This document shows positions 26,877 to 35,034 of a stretch of DNA of 64,000 nt, one piece after another. The stretch covers positions 1 through 64,000 of the forward strand of contig CALKCK010000050.1 in assembly GCA_938083195.1 (NCBI GenBank), given 5' to 3'. A program made the translations under genes and the position numbers. Under the pieces are notes generated by a model. The model had not been told where the DNA came from, made no database searches, and saw only the letters and a program-made list of their open reading frames with translations. How positions within the stretch are numbered: position 1 is the stretch's first letter; each line of letters opens with the position of its first letter. Origin of the DNA: an uncultured Pirellulaceae bacterium (GTDB lineage Bacteria > Planctomycetota > Planctomycetia > Pirellulales > Pirellulaceae).

Positions 26877-28337
26877 ATGAACGGCAATTTGGCACCGACC
26901 ACAAGCAGCGATTCGGAAACTCCATTTCTTCTAGCCTTAATGCCTTTTTTGATTCTGGCGTTTCTTATCGTCTATGGACTCATCCTCCGGCCACTCGTCC
27001 TCCAACTCCCTCCATTGCCCCTTGAATTGATTTTCATTTTGGCCACGTCAGGGTTAGTCATTCAACTTCTCCTGACAGGGCATCGCTGGGCAGGAATCCA
27101 GGATTCGATCGTAAAAAAATTCCAATGTGCTATCCCGGCGTTCATGATTCTCTTCTGCATTGGCCTCATCATTGCCAGCTGGATTATCAGTGGAACCATT
27201 CCAATGCTGGTCTACTGGGGTCTGCAATTGATCGACCCAGACTATCTCTACGTAATTGCTTTTCTTGCGCCGGTAATCTTCTCAACGCTCACCGGAACAA
27301 GCTGGGGTTCGGTCGGGACCATTGGCGTCGTCATTATCGGCATTGCCACTGCATTGGATGCCAATTTGGGCATCACCGCCGGGGCAGTCATTGGCGGTGC
27401 CTATTTCGGCGACAAACTTTCCCCGCTTTCAGACACCACCAATCTCGCGGCACTCGCAGCGGAAGTCGACCTCCATACCCACATCCGGTCAATGCTATGG
27501 ACTACCCTCCCCTCCGCGATAATCGCATTAGCAATTTACTATGCCATGGGCGTTTTCTATCCGCCAAAACTCCAAGATGGTGGACTCGGTGAAGTCCAAC
27601 TGTTACTCGATCAACTCTCATCCATTTTTAATTTTTCATGGCTGATCTTAGCCCCGGCAGTCGTTGTCCTCGCGGGTAGTCTTCTTAGATTACCAACAGT
27701 CCCGGTTCTAATAGCCTCAGTAATTCTAGCTTCTTTAGTCGCGATTACATTGCAACCTTTTACGTTGACCGACGTCATTTCAACACTCCATCAAGGATTC
27801 GAGATTGCGTTGGTTACACCTGGAACCCAATATACTCCAGAAATCTCGAACCTACTGGATCGCGGCGGACTCTATGCCCTCAACGAACCTATCATTATCG
27901 CTTTTATGGTGTTCATTTTCATTGGCGCAACGGACAAAATCGACGCGATGCCGACAGTTGTGAACCATTTAATGCGTGCCGTAAAATCACCACGCGGCAC
28001 GGTTCTCGCCAGTCTCTTAGCCACCGGGATTACCAACGCGATGACGTCCAATCAGTTCGCCACAAGCTTTATCGTTGGGGACGCGTTCAAAAGTAAATAC
28101 GATCAGCAAAAAGTTCCGCGAAAAGTACTCTCTCGATCACTAGAAGACACCGGTACGATGTTAGAGTCTCTGGTGCCATGGCATACATCAGCCATTTACA
28201 TGGTGGTCACGCTCGGTGTCCCGTTTAGCGATTACTGGCACTGGCAATGCTTGTCCCTAGCCAACATCTTCGTCGCAACGATCTTCGCCGCCACAGGCGT
28301 TGGCTGTTTTTATCCCCGCAAGACGGACATCCAATAA
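26877..28337 (+). CDS. nhaC: NhaC-family Na+/H+ antiporter
   Basis: A 486-residue integral membrane protein with about eleven to twelve hydrophobic segments. It belongs to the NhaC antiporter family (ion transporter superfamily), which exchanges sodium for protons. The signatures GTSWGSVGTIGVV and GGAYFGDKLSPLSDTTNLA near residues 140 and 175 are diagnostic, as is the SNQFATSFIVGDAFK segment near 400. I start at ATG 26877 (MNGNLAPT) since the longer frame from 26739 adds 46 residues with no membrane character. It lies 194 bases downstream of the helicase. Sodium export fits a marine habitat. Confidence 0.92.
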   Translation: MNGNLAPTTSSDSETPFLLALMPFLILAFLIVYGLILRPLVLQLPPLPLELIFILATSGLVIQLLLTGHRWAGIQDSIVKKFQCAIPAFMILFCIGLIIASWIISGTIPMLVYWGLQLIDPDYLYVIAFLAPVIFSTLTGTSWGSVGTIGVVIIGIATALDANLGITAGAVIGGAYFGDKLSPLSDTTNLAALAAEVDLHTHIRSMLWTTLPSAIIALAIYYAMGVFYPPKLQDGGLGEVQLLLDQLSSIFNFSWLILAPAVVVLAGSLLRLPTVPVLIASVILASLVAITLQPFTLTDVISTLHQGFEIALVTPGTQYTPEISNLLDRGGLYALNEPIIIAFMVFIFIGATDKIDAMPTVVNHLMRAVKSPRGTVLASLLATGITNAMTSNQFATSFIVGDAFKSKYDQQKVPRKVLSRSLEDTGTMLESLVPWHTSAIYMVVTLGVPFSDYWHWQCLSLANIFVATIFAATGVGCFYPRKTDIQ

Positions 28338-28357
28338 CGAATTTTCAAAAAAGCCAA

Positions 28358-28912
28358 TTAAGAGGCTTCCTCGGCATCATCGATATCGAATTGCTCAGCC
28401 CGTTCGACCACTTTTCCCGTTTCTTTGCAAGTTCTATTCTCAATTGGACCGTTCCAAAAGTCATCCATGATCTTGTGGAGATCTTCGTCGATGTGCTGAA
28501 GTCTGAACTCAGCCTGATAAACAAGATGTTCGTCATCGGGACAATACCATCTTAACTGATCCTGTGTCCCTTCGGGCCGTGGAAACTCGACGATCAAACC
28601 TAGCGTTCCTGCTGGACGCTGGGGACGGTGAGGAACGTCCCGTGGCAGCAAAAACATTTCACCTTCCCGAATTACTACATCATGCGGAGGGGTCCCATCA
28701 AGCGGGCGAACTCGCAACGCGATATCCCCTTTTAACTGGTAGAACAATTCCTCTGTTGGATTAACGTGATAGTCGTTTCGTGTATTGGGCCCCTTGCTGA
28801 CGAATACGATCACGTCGTCCGCTTCTTTAAAAAACTGCTTGTTCATAACAGGCTTTTTAAATACGTGATCGTTGTCCGTAATCCACTTCATCAGATTAAA
28901 TGGCTTTTGCAT
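28358..28912 (-). CDS. 3-hydroxyanthranilate 3,4-dioxygenase
   Basis: A 184-residue cupin dioxygenase that opens the ring of 3-hydroxyanthranilate to give the precursor of quinolinate in the kynurenine route to NAD. The catalytic iron ligands fall where expected: His49, Glu55 and His95, with substrate residues Arg45, Arg99 and Glu109. In the well-studied bacterial enzyme a second, rubredoxin-like iron is held by four cysteines in two CxxC pairs; here only the first cysteine of each pair is left (Cys124, Cys162), the partners being Asp127 and Thr165. No other kynurenine-pathway gene is in the window. The gene converges with nhaC, with only 20 bases between stops. Confidence 0.92.
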   Translation of the reverse strand: MQKPFNLMKWITDNDHVFKKPVMNKQFFKEADDVIVFVSKGPNTRNDYHVNPTEELFYQLKGDIALRVRPLDGTPPHDVVIREGEMFLLPRDVPHRPQRPAGTLGLIVEFPRPEGTQDQLRWYCPDDEHLVYQAEFRLQHIDEDLHKIMDDFWNGPIENRTCKETGKVVERAEQFDIDDAEEAS

Positions 28913-29187
28913 GAATAGAACTCTTTTTAAAAGGTGTTCGATATTAGCCCCAGTGAAAAACTCACTAGCGTTAATTCAACGATCGGGTTGGTAACAACGG
29001 TCTGTGTTGAGTTTAATAAATCCAACCACATTTGCCAGTCGACAACCACCCCATTCACATCGTGAAAAAGAAGGCCCAAGTTTGGGCATTTCCAATTCTA
29101 GAATCAACCCATTCTGCTTGACCTGAAACCCCAAGTAAATAATAAAACGGACATCCAACCGTACGGAGGGGCAGAATACCGGATCTA

Positions 29188-29610
29188 TTAACTCAATTGT
29201 TTACCGCTGCTGGGGGCCCATTGAGAAACCCCAAAGGCCACAAAAGCCCCGCACAATTCAACAGCTAATAGAATGAAAATTATTCGCTTTGGCTGGCCGT
29301 CTATTGCTAACGATAATATTCTGGCAAACGAATAACCGGAAAAGACAAGCCCAACACATATCAATCCGGGCCTTATTAAGCTCCGCTGAGATGCGCACCA
29401 AACTAGAAAAAGACCTAAACCAAAAATGCAACCGCCATAGTCCGCTCGAATATCGGCAAAAGCTGTCGGCGTCTCAAATATCACATCGACACCCGCCAAG
29501 ATTTCTGTGGGCCAAATCATTAACGCAACGCCAAGCCCAACAAAGACAAGCGAGGCAATCCACAACGCAAGTGCCGCAAGACTTTCTTTCAAATTTAATT
29601 TGGCTTCCAT
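29188..29610 (-). CDS. DUF4345-like four-helix membrane protein
   Basis: A 140-residue protein with four hydrophobic segments (about residues 11-33, 58-75, 80-98 and 108-130). The segment ADIRADYGGCIFGLGLFLVW matches the conserved ADxRAxYGG box of DUF4345 small membrane proteins. Function unknown; it presumably sits in the inner membrane. It lies upstream of the dioxygenase on the same strand but is separated by 275 bases, so a shared transcript is doubtful. Confidence 0.72.
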   Translation of the reverse strand: MEAKLNLKESLAALALWIASLVFVGLGVALMIWPTEILAGVDVIFETPTAFADIRADYGGCIFGLGLFLVWCASQRSLIRPGLICVGLVFSGYSFARILSLAIDGQPKRIIFILLAVELCGAFVAFGVSQWAPSSGKQLS

Positions 29611-29858
29611 TCCATACCCTTAAATTACAAACTTAATTGATTTGCAAACAACTACTCTCTGAATTATCCCAAACTTAATGTGGCTGTGAACCGTACTGCC
29701 TCGGCTTTTGCTGGCTCACTAGGTGAAACGAATTGACCTCGCCGTGCATCACCAATTCAAATTTTAAAAACAAACCGAAAACGAGGCCATTGCTCACCCG
29801 CAACCCCTATGACAAGATGAACTGGTGTTCGAGCGACTATTTAACGAAAGAAAAGCAG

Positions 29859-30710
29859 ATGATCTTAGGTGCGCATATGTCGATTGCTGGCGGTTATTAC
29901 AAAGCCGTAAATGCGGCTAACAAGGCTGGCTGTGAATGTGTCCAAGTATTTACAAAAAACAACAATCAATGGCGTGCTAAACCAATCACTGACGATGACG
30001 CTGCTCGATTTATTGATGCAATGCAAGAACATTCCATCTCTTCTCCACTCTCGCATGCGTCCTATTTGATCAACTTAGCAAGCCCCAAAGAGGAGCTCAA
30101 AATCAAAAGCATCGACGCGATGATTGTCGAGTTAGAGCGAGCCCATCAGCTAAAAATTCCCCATGTTGTTTTTCACCCAGGCTCATTTACCACCAGCAGT
30201 GAACAGGAAGGTCTTGATGCCATTGTCGACTCGCTCAATACGATCCTGCAGCGCACCGATAAACTGACAAGTACTCCGTTATTAGAAAACACCGCGGGAC
30301 AAGGGAGCAATCTTGGCTGGAAATTCGAACACCTGGCTTACATTATCGAATCAGCATCCAATTCTGAGAGACTTGGTGTTTGCATTGATACATGCCACAC
30401 TTTTGCGGCAGGCCATGCCCTTGGGTCTCCTGAGGAATACGCATCGACCATGCAATCAATGGATGGCACATTCGGCTTAGACAAAATCAAAGCTTTCCAT
30501 CTCAACGACAGCAAAAAAGAATTTGGCTCAAGAAAAGACCGCCACGAGCACATCGGTGAAGGTGAAATGGGAATCGAGCCGTTCAGGTTTTTAATGAACG
30601 ACACACGGTTCGAAAACACTCCCATGTACTTAGAAACTGAAAAAGGAGAACGTGATGGAGTCGACATGGACGTCATGAACCTGACGACACTACGAAACCT
30701 GAAGTCCTAA
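29859..30710 (+). CDS. nfo: Endonuclease IV (apurinic/apyrimidinic)
   Basis: A 283-residue TIM-barrel nuclease that cuts DNA 5' to abasic sites in base excision repair using three zinc ions. I start at ATG 29859 (MILGAHMSIAGG), the family's usual N-terminus; the frame to 29733 adds 42 residues without homology. Signatures: VQVFTKNNNQW, HASYLINLA, HPGSF, LENTAGQGSNLG, CIDTCHTFAAGH, FHLNDSKKEFGSRKDRHEHIGEG and YLETEKG, which provide the His, Asp and Glu zinc ligands. Length equals the E. coli enzyme. Convergent with the next gene, 15 bases between stops. Confidence 0.97.
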   Translation: MILGAHMSIAGGYYKAVNAANKAGCECVQVFTKNNNQWRAKPITDDDAARFIDAMQEHSISSPLSHASYLINLASPKEELKIKSIDAMIVELERAHQLKIPHVVFHPGSFTTSSEQEGLDAIVDSLNTILQRTDKLTSTPLLENTAGQGSNLGWKFEHLAYIIESASNSERLGVCIDTCHTFAAGHALGSPEEYASTMQSMDGTFGLDKIKAFHLNDSKKEFGSRKDRHEHIGEGEMGIEPFRFLMNDTRFENTPMYLETEKGERDGVDMDVMNLTTLRNLKS

Positions 30711-30725
30711 AAAGAAAAGGACAAA

Positions 30726-32018
30726 CTAGCGGCGGACTTGAATGTCGTGGTGAGTATGCGTTTTGATGTACCAATCTTTCCACTGCTCGGCATTATAACC
30801 AAAGTTTTGATCTGAGACTTTCCTCAATGCATCCACCACTTGCTTATTGCTGAAGGATTTAATCACAGGTTTTTGATCTCCACCCATATTAAGACCATTC
30901 ACATTGCCGTCACTTCCGACTCCGGCATTAATTCGCCCCGATTGCCCACCAGGTTTCACCAGATGCGAGGTTACTAATGCAGCAGCGAGGGCCAAGGTAG
31001 CAGATTGGTCGCCAAGTTCGCCAATTCCAAACGCAGCACGATTGACGTAGGCATTCGATTTCGATGCGAGATAGGTTGCCAACACTGACACCGCGGCTCC
31101 AGCGTTGTAATGCTCTTGAGAGAGAAACGCTAATGCAGCTTCTCGCGTCCCTACGACATCTTCTTCCACTGCAAAGACACAGAGAGCATTCAGCGCGACA
31201 CGCGTTGGCACCCTCCCAATTGCCTCGACGTACAAGGCCCGAACTGCTGGACGTGGTTCTTCTCGAGCCGCTTCAAAAACAATCACCACTCCAAGCGGGT
31301 CACAGATTTTAAATAACTCCTCTTTCAGCACAGTTGGATTTAAACGTCCTTTGGCAAGCTCTTTTTTCCAGATTCGAAAGGCACTCTTTCGCTGCCCCTT
31401 GATCGCCTCAATCTCATCGAAGCCCTTGTCAATTTCCCGCTGTAGCACTGGAGACCAACCAGTCCCTCGTTTTTCATAGCCGAGCGTTTTCTGATAGAGC
31501 TTTTCTGGAACCCAGCGATTTTGCTCTTTGATAAAATCAAAACCAAGTTTTCGTTTTGCCGCGGAATCGTTCGGGTCAAGCTCAGAGATGCGCTCAAGAT
31601 GAAACTGACGCTGATCTTTAAATCGGACCCGCCCCTGCGGCTGATCACCGCACCATTCATACAATTCCCAGTGCGATGCCGGGTCGTCTTTAATCGTCTC
31701 GATGTACTGATTGTAGTTTCGATCAATCTCATCAATCTTGCGGATTTTCCCTTGGTAGACCATCTTGGCGACATCTATCTTAAGGACGCCGCCATCCCTA
31801 GGCCGGAACACCACAATTTTCCGCCCGTCTTCAACACTTTCAGACTCGACAGTTCCATAGAGCTTAGCTTTGGAACGAAGAACAATTGTGTCCCGAACCT
31901 TCAACGATTCGCGATCAAAGTCTTTTTCTTGTGAGTAAATCGAACCCGAGTAACACGGAATCGCCATGACTACGAGAACGAAAGACCGAACAAGATGGAT
32001 TTTAAAATTCATAATCAT
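30726..32018 (-). CDS. Secreted HEAT-like planctomycete protein
   Basis: A 430-residue exported protein of unknown function. I start at ATG 32018; the nine bases upstream to 32027 would need a TTG start. A signal peptide ends near IYSQ. Residues about 35-85 hold a beta-rich segment (TIVLRSKAKLYGTVE, FRPRDGGVLKID) that looks like a small SH3-like or Sm-like barrel. The middle is charged and helical (YNQYIETIKDDPASHWELYEWC). Residues about 240-360 carry HEAT-like repeats (RALYVEAIGRVP, TREAALAFLSQ, NRAAFGIGELGD). A glycine- and asparagine-rich loop precedes the C-terminal helix. Similar proteins occur across planctomycetes as far as I recall; no activity is known. Confidence 0.72.
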   Translation of the reverse strand: MIMNFKIHLVRSFVLVVMAIPCYSGSIYSQEKDFDRESLKVRDTIVLRSKAKLYGTVESESVEDGRKIVVFRPRDGGVLKIDVAKMVYQGKIRKIDEIDRNYNQYIETIKDDPASHWELYEWCGDQPQGRVRFKDQRQFHLERISELDPNDSAAKRKLGFDFIKEQNRWVPEKLYQKTLGYEKRGTGWSPVLQREIDKGFDEIEAIKGQRKSAFRIWKKELAKGRLNPTVLKEELFKICDPLGVVIVFEAAREEPRPAVRALYVEAIGRVPTRVALNALCVFAVEEDVVGTREAALAFLSQEHYNAGAAVSVLATYLASKSNAYVNRAAFGIGELGDQSATLALAAALVTSHLVKPGGQSGRINAGVGSDGNVNGLNMGGDQKPVIKSFSNKQVVDALRKVSDQNFGYNAEQWKDWYIKTHTHHDIQVRR

Positions 32019-32333
32019 TGACTTCAATTAAGCCTGAGAAGCGGCGATCTGTCTTCTTAATTCTACGAATAAGTTTGGCAGAGTCCAATTCATTTCGCTT
32101 CGGTAAACCGCCAATCGAACCAGGTTGCCCTACGCACCAAGCAATTCACGCGATTTGAATTCACCTATCAACTTTTGTATTATCGACGCATTAGGAAGTC
32201 GAAAGCCATGGGTGTTGCACAATTAGGTGAAAAATTTCGGGAAAAGTGCGGCTTTAGCTAAAAACCGCCCGATTTAATTAATCGACCCACTAATCGAACC
32301 AATGTTTTATCCCTTCAACCGCTGGAAAACGCT
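32019..32333. other. Divergent intergenic region
   Basis: 315 bases between the HEAT-like secreted protein and the gspF-like gene; it should hold both promoters. Nothing coding or repeated was seen. Confidence 0.5.
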
Positions 32334-33359
32334 ATGGCAAAAATTTCGATGTCACAAATGGCCAAGCTTTTCCATCGTTTGGCGACCACCTACACCGCTG
32401 GAATCGACCTCCGAGCTGCCTATGCGATGGAAGAGAAAACAGGAAATTCGAAATATAAGGCCAACGCAAAAGAAATCAACCGACAACTCGGAGAAGGTAA
32501 ATCACTTGCCGAGTCCATGGATCACCTCAACGGCTATTTCCCCAACCTCGCAATCTCAGTCGTAAAGGCTGGCGAACGAGGTGGAAGACTGGAAGAGTCG
32601 TTTGCAAGACTTAGTCAGCATTACACGGCGATCGTTTCCTTTCGCAACAAATTCCTCGCGTCAATCGCTTGGCCGTTGTTTGAACTAACGTTCGCAATTT
32701 TTATTGTGGGCTTATTTATCTATCTCTGTGACAGCCTTTACAGCTCGCTTGGAATGAAAGTGATCGACTGGTTTGGAATGGGTAGTACCCTCAAAAACGT
32801 CGCCGCCTATTTTGTGCTGGTCTTTATGTTCTTATCCGCTGCAGCCTTATTGTCCGTGGGATCCGTTCGCGGTTGGTTCGGAACTATTCCCCTCCGAATT
32901 GCGATGCGTATTCCCCTGATTGGAAAAACGATCCAGTGCCTTGCACTTTCGAGATTTGCATGGACCTTATCAGTAGCCGAAAATGCAGGAATGAACGCGA
33001 TCGAAACCGCTGAACTGGCACTTCGCTCGACCGAAAATTATTACTACACATCCCTCGAGTCAGTCGTCTGCCACAATCTGCAACAGGGACACCAATTCTA
33101 CAAAACATTTAAAGCGACCGATTCTTTTCCGGAAGAGCTGATAACCTATATCGAAAATGGGGAAATCTCCGGCGAACTGGCCGAGTCGATGAACCGAGCC
33201 TCAGCCGAACTTCAGGCCAAAGCTGAAATTAATTTAAAAGCAATTAGCGTGATCGGCTTTGTTTTAACCATGATACTAGTGGGAATCCTTGTGCTCACGA
33301 TTCTAATTTTCGCGATGCAGGCCTATATCAACATTCTCAATAACGTCGGGAACTTTTAA
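32334..33359 (+). CDS. Type II secretion / type IV pilus inner-membrane F protein
   Basis: A 341-residue GspF/PilC-like protein, the polytopic inner-membrane platform of type II secretion and type IV pilus machines. Two T2SSF repeats are visible (about residues 8-125 and 190-320), each beginning with a helix bearing FHRLATTYTAGIDLRAA or FAWTLSVAENAGMNAIE and containing the conserved VxAGExxGxL or IENGExSGEL motif (VVKAGERGGRLEES near 80; ITYIENGEISGELAES near 270). Three membrane helices lie at about 105-135, 160-185 and 300-335. It is shorter than full GspF (about 400) and has no gspE, gspG or pilin gene nearby, so its partners must be elsewhere. It lies 123 bases before ppk2. Confidence 0.9.
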   Translation: MAKISMSQMAKLFHRLATTYTAGIDLRAAYAMEEKTGNSKYKANAKEINRQLGEGKSLAESMDHLNGYFPNLAISVVKAGERGGRLEESFARLSQHYTAIVSFRNKFLASIAWPLFELTFAIFIVGLFIYLCDSLYSSLGMKVIDWFGMGSTLKNVAAYFVLVFMFLSAAALLSVGSVRGWFGTIPLRIAMRIPLIGKTIQCLALSRFAWTLSVAENAGMNAIETAELALRSTENYYYTSLESVVCHNLQQGHQFYKTFKATDSFPEELITYIENGEISGELAESMNRASAELQAKAEINLKAISVIGFVLTMILVGILVLTILIFAMQAYINILNNVGNF

Positions 33360-33482
33360 CTCACCGTCCTACAATTTGCGTTTTAATTTATTACAGTCTC
33401 GCTCGCAAACGAAGCCAACCAACGCGGCCTAGTTACCGCAAAGATCACTTGCAAGTTTTGAAAACCATAATTGAGTCTTACA

Positions 33483-34292
33483 ATGCATTCATTTTCCGAT
33501 TGCCAGTTGGAACAAAATTCACCATTCGAACTCGAGAAAATTCCTACTCGAATTCCCGACGGAAAATTTTCCAAAAAGTCGGCGTATCGCAGAATCGAGG
33601 AAAATGTTGGAGTCATGGCTGACCTCGCCAAGCGGCTTTACGCCGAAAATCAGCGTTCGATATTACTTGTCCTGCAAGGCATGGATACCGCTGGAAAAGA
33701 TGGCACAATCCGCGCGGTTATGCGAGGCATGAATCCTACCAGTTGCCAGGTCAGTTCCTTCAAAAAACCTAGCGAAGAAGAACTCGACCATGACTTTTTA
33801 TGGCGAATCCACCAACGTGTTCCTCGTCGAGGAAACATTGGCATTTTCAATCGCTCCCACTATGAAGATGTTCTGGTCGTCAGGGTTCATAACCTCGTGC
33901 CCGAACCAATTTGGAGCAAACGTTACGATACAATAAACGCTTTCGAAAAATTACTCCATGACAACGGAACCACTGTGGTTAAGTGCTTTCTCCACATTAG
34001 CAAAGAAACGCAACGAGAACGGTTGCAGGCTCGACTGGACGATCCCGCCAAACATTGGAAATTTAATCTTGGTGACATGGAAGAACGCAAACTGTGGGAC
34101 GATTATCAACTTGCTTACCAAGCTGCATTGGAGAAATGCAATACGGAATACGCGCCTTGGCACATCATTCCCTCAGACAAAAAATGGGCAAGAAATCTAA
34201 TTGTCAGTGAGGTTCTTCGCTCAACAATGGAAGGACTTGACCCTCAATTCCCTGCTCCCGAGGCCGATTACACGGGGATCTCTATTAGTTAA
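33483..34292 (+). CDS. ppk2: Polyphosphate kinase 2 family protein
   Basis: A 269-residue PPK2 that uses inorganic polyphosphate to phosphorylate nucleotides. ATG 33483 is used; the upstream TTG at 33471 is less likely. The kinase core shows Walker A LQGMDTAGKDG (GMDTAGKD at residues 66-73), the conserved FKKPSEEELDHDFLWRIH segment near 95 and Walker B GIFNRSHYEDVLVVRVH near 120, then the lid region HISKETQRERLQARLDDP. It is a single-domain enzyme of about 270 residues, as in class I/III, so it likely phosphorylates AMP or ADP; the class cannot be fixed by eye. Its stop codon directly abuts the aquaporin ATG, with no base between. Confidence 0.93.
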   Translation: MHSFSDCQLEQNSPFELEKIPTRIPDGKFSKKSAYRRIEENVGVMADLAKRLYAENQRSILLVLQGMDTAGKDGTIRAVMRGMNPTSCQVSSFKKPSEEELDHDFLWRIHQRVPRRGNIGIFNRSHYEDVLVVRVHNLVPEPIWSKRYDTINAFEKLLHDNGTTVVKCFLHISKETQRERLQARLDDPAKHWKFNLGDMEERKLWDDYQLAYQAALEKCNTEYAPWHIIPSDKKWARNLIVSEVLRSTMEGLDPQFPAPEADYTGISIS

Positions 34293-34970
34293 ATGTTAAT
34301 TAAACGCGCAATTGCCGAAGGAATTGGTACGTTTTTTCTCGTTTTTATCGGAACAGGTGCAATCCTTTTTAGCGATGCCATGGTGTTTCGTTATCCCACC
34401 GACATCGGCATTGGCTTAGCGTTTGGTGTGGCCGTAATGTTGGTCATCCTCGCAATCGGAAAATATTCTGGAGCGCATATAAACCCTGCGGTTACTCTGG
34501 GCTTTTGGTACGACAAGCAGATTTCAACTTCTCACGTTTTGCCCTACATCATTGCTCAATGCGCTGGCGCCACTGCCGCGAGCTTTACGTTGGCATTGCT
34601 CGACCGCGATCATCCAAATTTCGGCGGGACAACATCCAACTTGGACGCCTGGCAAATATTTGCCATCGAATTTTTTATTACGGCAGTCCTGATGTTTGTG
34701 ATTCTTCGGGTATCAAAGCTCCGCGGAATTTTAATTCCCGCCGTGACTGTTGGCGGTATCGTAGCGCTGCACGCATCCGCGATCGGCCCCTTCACTGGCG
34801 CCTCCATGAATCCGGCGCGATCCCTTGGCCCCGCATTGGCAAGCGGCCAACTGGATCAACTGGGAATCTACATCTGCGCAACCGTTCTAGGAAGCTTATC
34901 TGCCGCCGTCTTTTATCGACAACTTTTCAAACCTCAATCGGATTCGACCACAGAAAATCTCACCCCATGA
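34293..34970 (+). CDS. Aquaporin (MIP family)
   Basis: A 225-residue membrane channel with six helices and two NPA half-helices: HINPAV with Asn64-Pro65-Ala66 and SMNPARS with Asn173-Pro174-Ala175 and Arg176. The residue after the selectivity arginine is Ser, as in water-selective aquaporins, instead of the Asp of glycerol facilitators, so water transport is the better guess. The NEEE-like glutamates at helix starts are present (IAEGIGTFF, FAIEFFITA). The ATG follows the ppk2 stop without a gap, so the two are translationally coupled and probably function together. Convergent with the amidase, 64 bases away. Confidence 0.93.
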   Translation: MLIKRAIAEGIGTFFLVFIGTGAILFSDAMVFRYPTDIGIGLAFGVAVMLVILAIGKYSGAHINPAVTLGFWYDKQISTSHVLPYIIAQCAGATAASFTLALLDRDHPNFGGTTSNLDAWQIFAIEFFITAVLMFVILRVSKLRGILIPAVTVGGIVALHASAIGPFTGASMNPARSLGPALASGQLDQLGIYICATVLGSLSAAVFYRQLFKPQSDSTTENLTP

Positions 34971-35034
34971 CTGCAAGTTTCAAATTCGAATCAACTAATT
35001 TTAAATCCACTACATGCTCACAGGTTAACGGACG

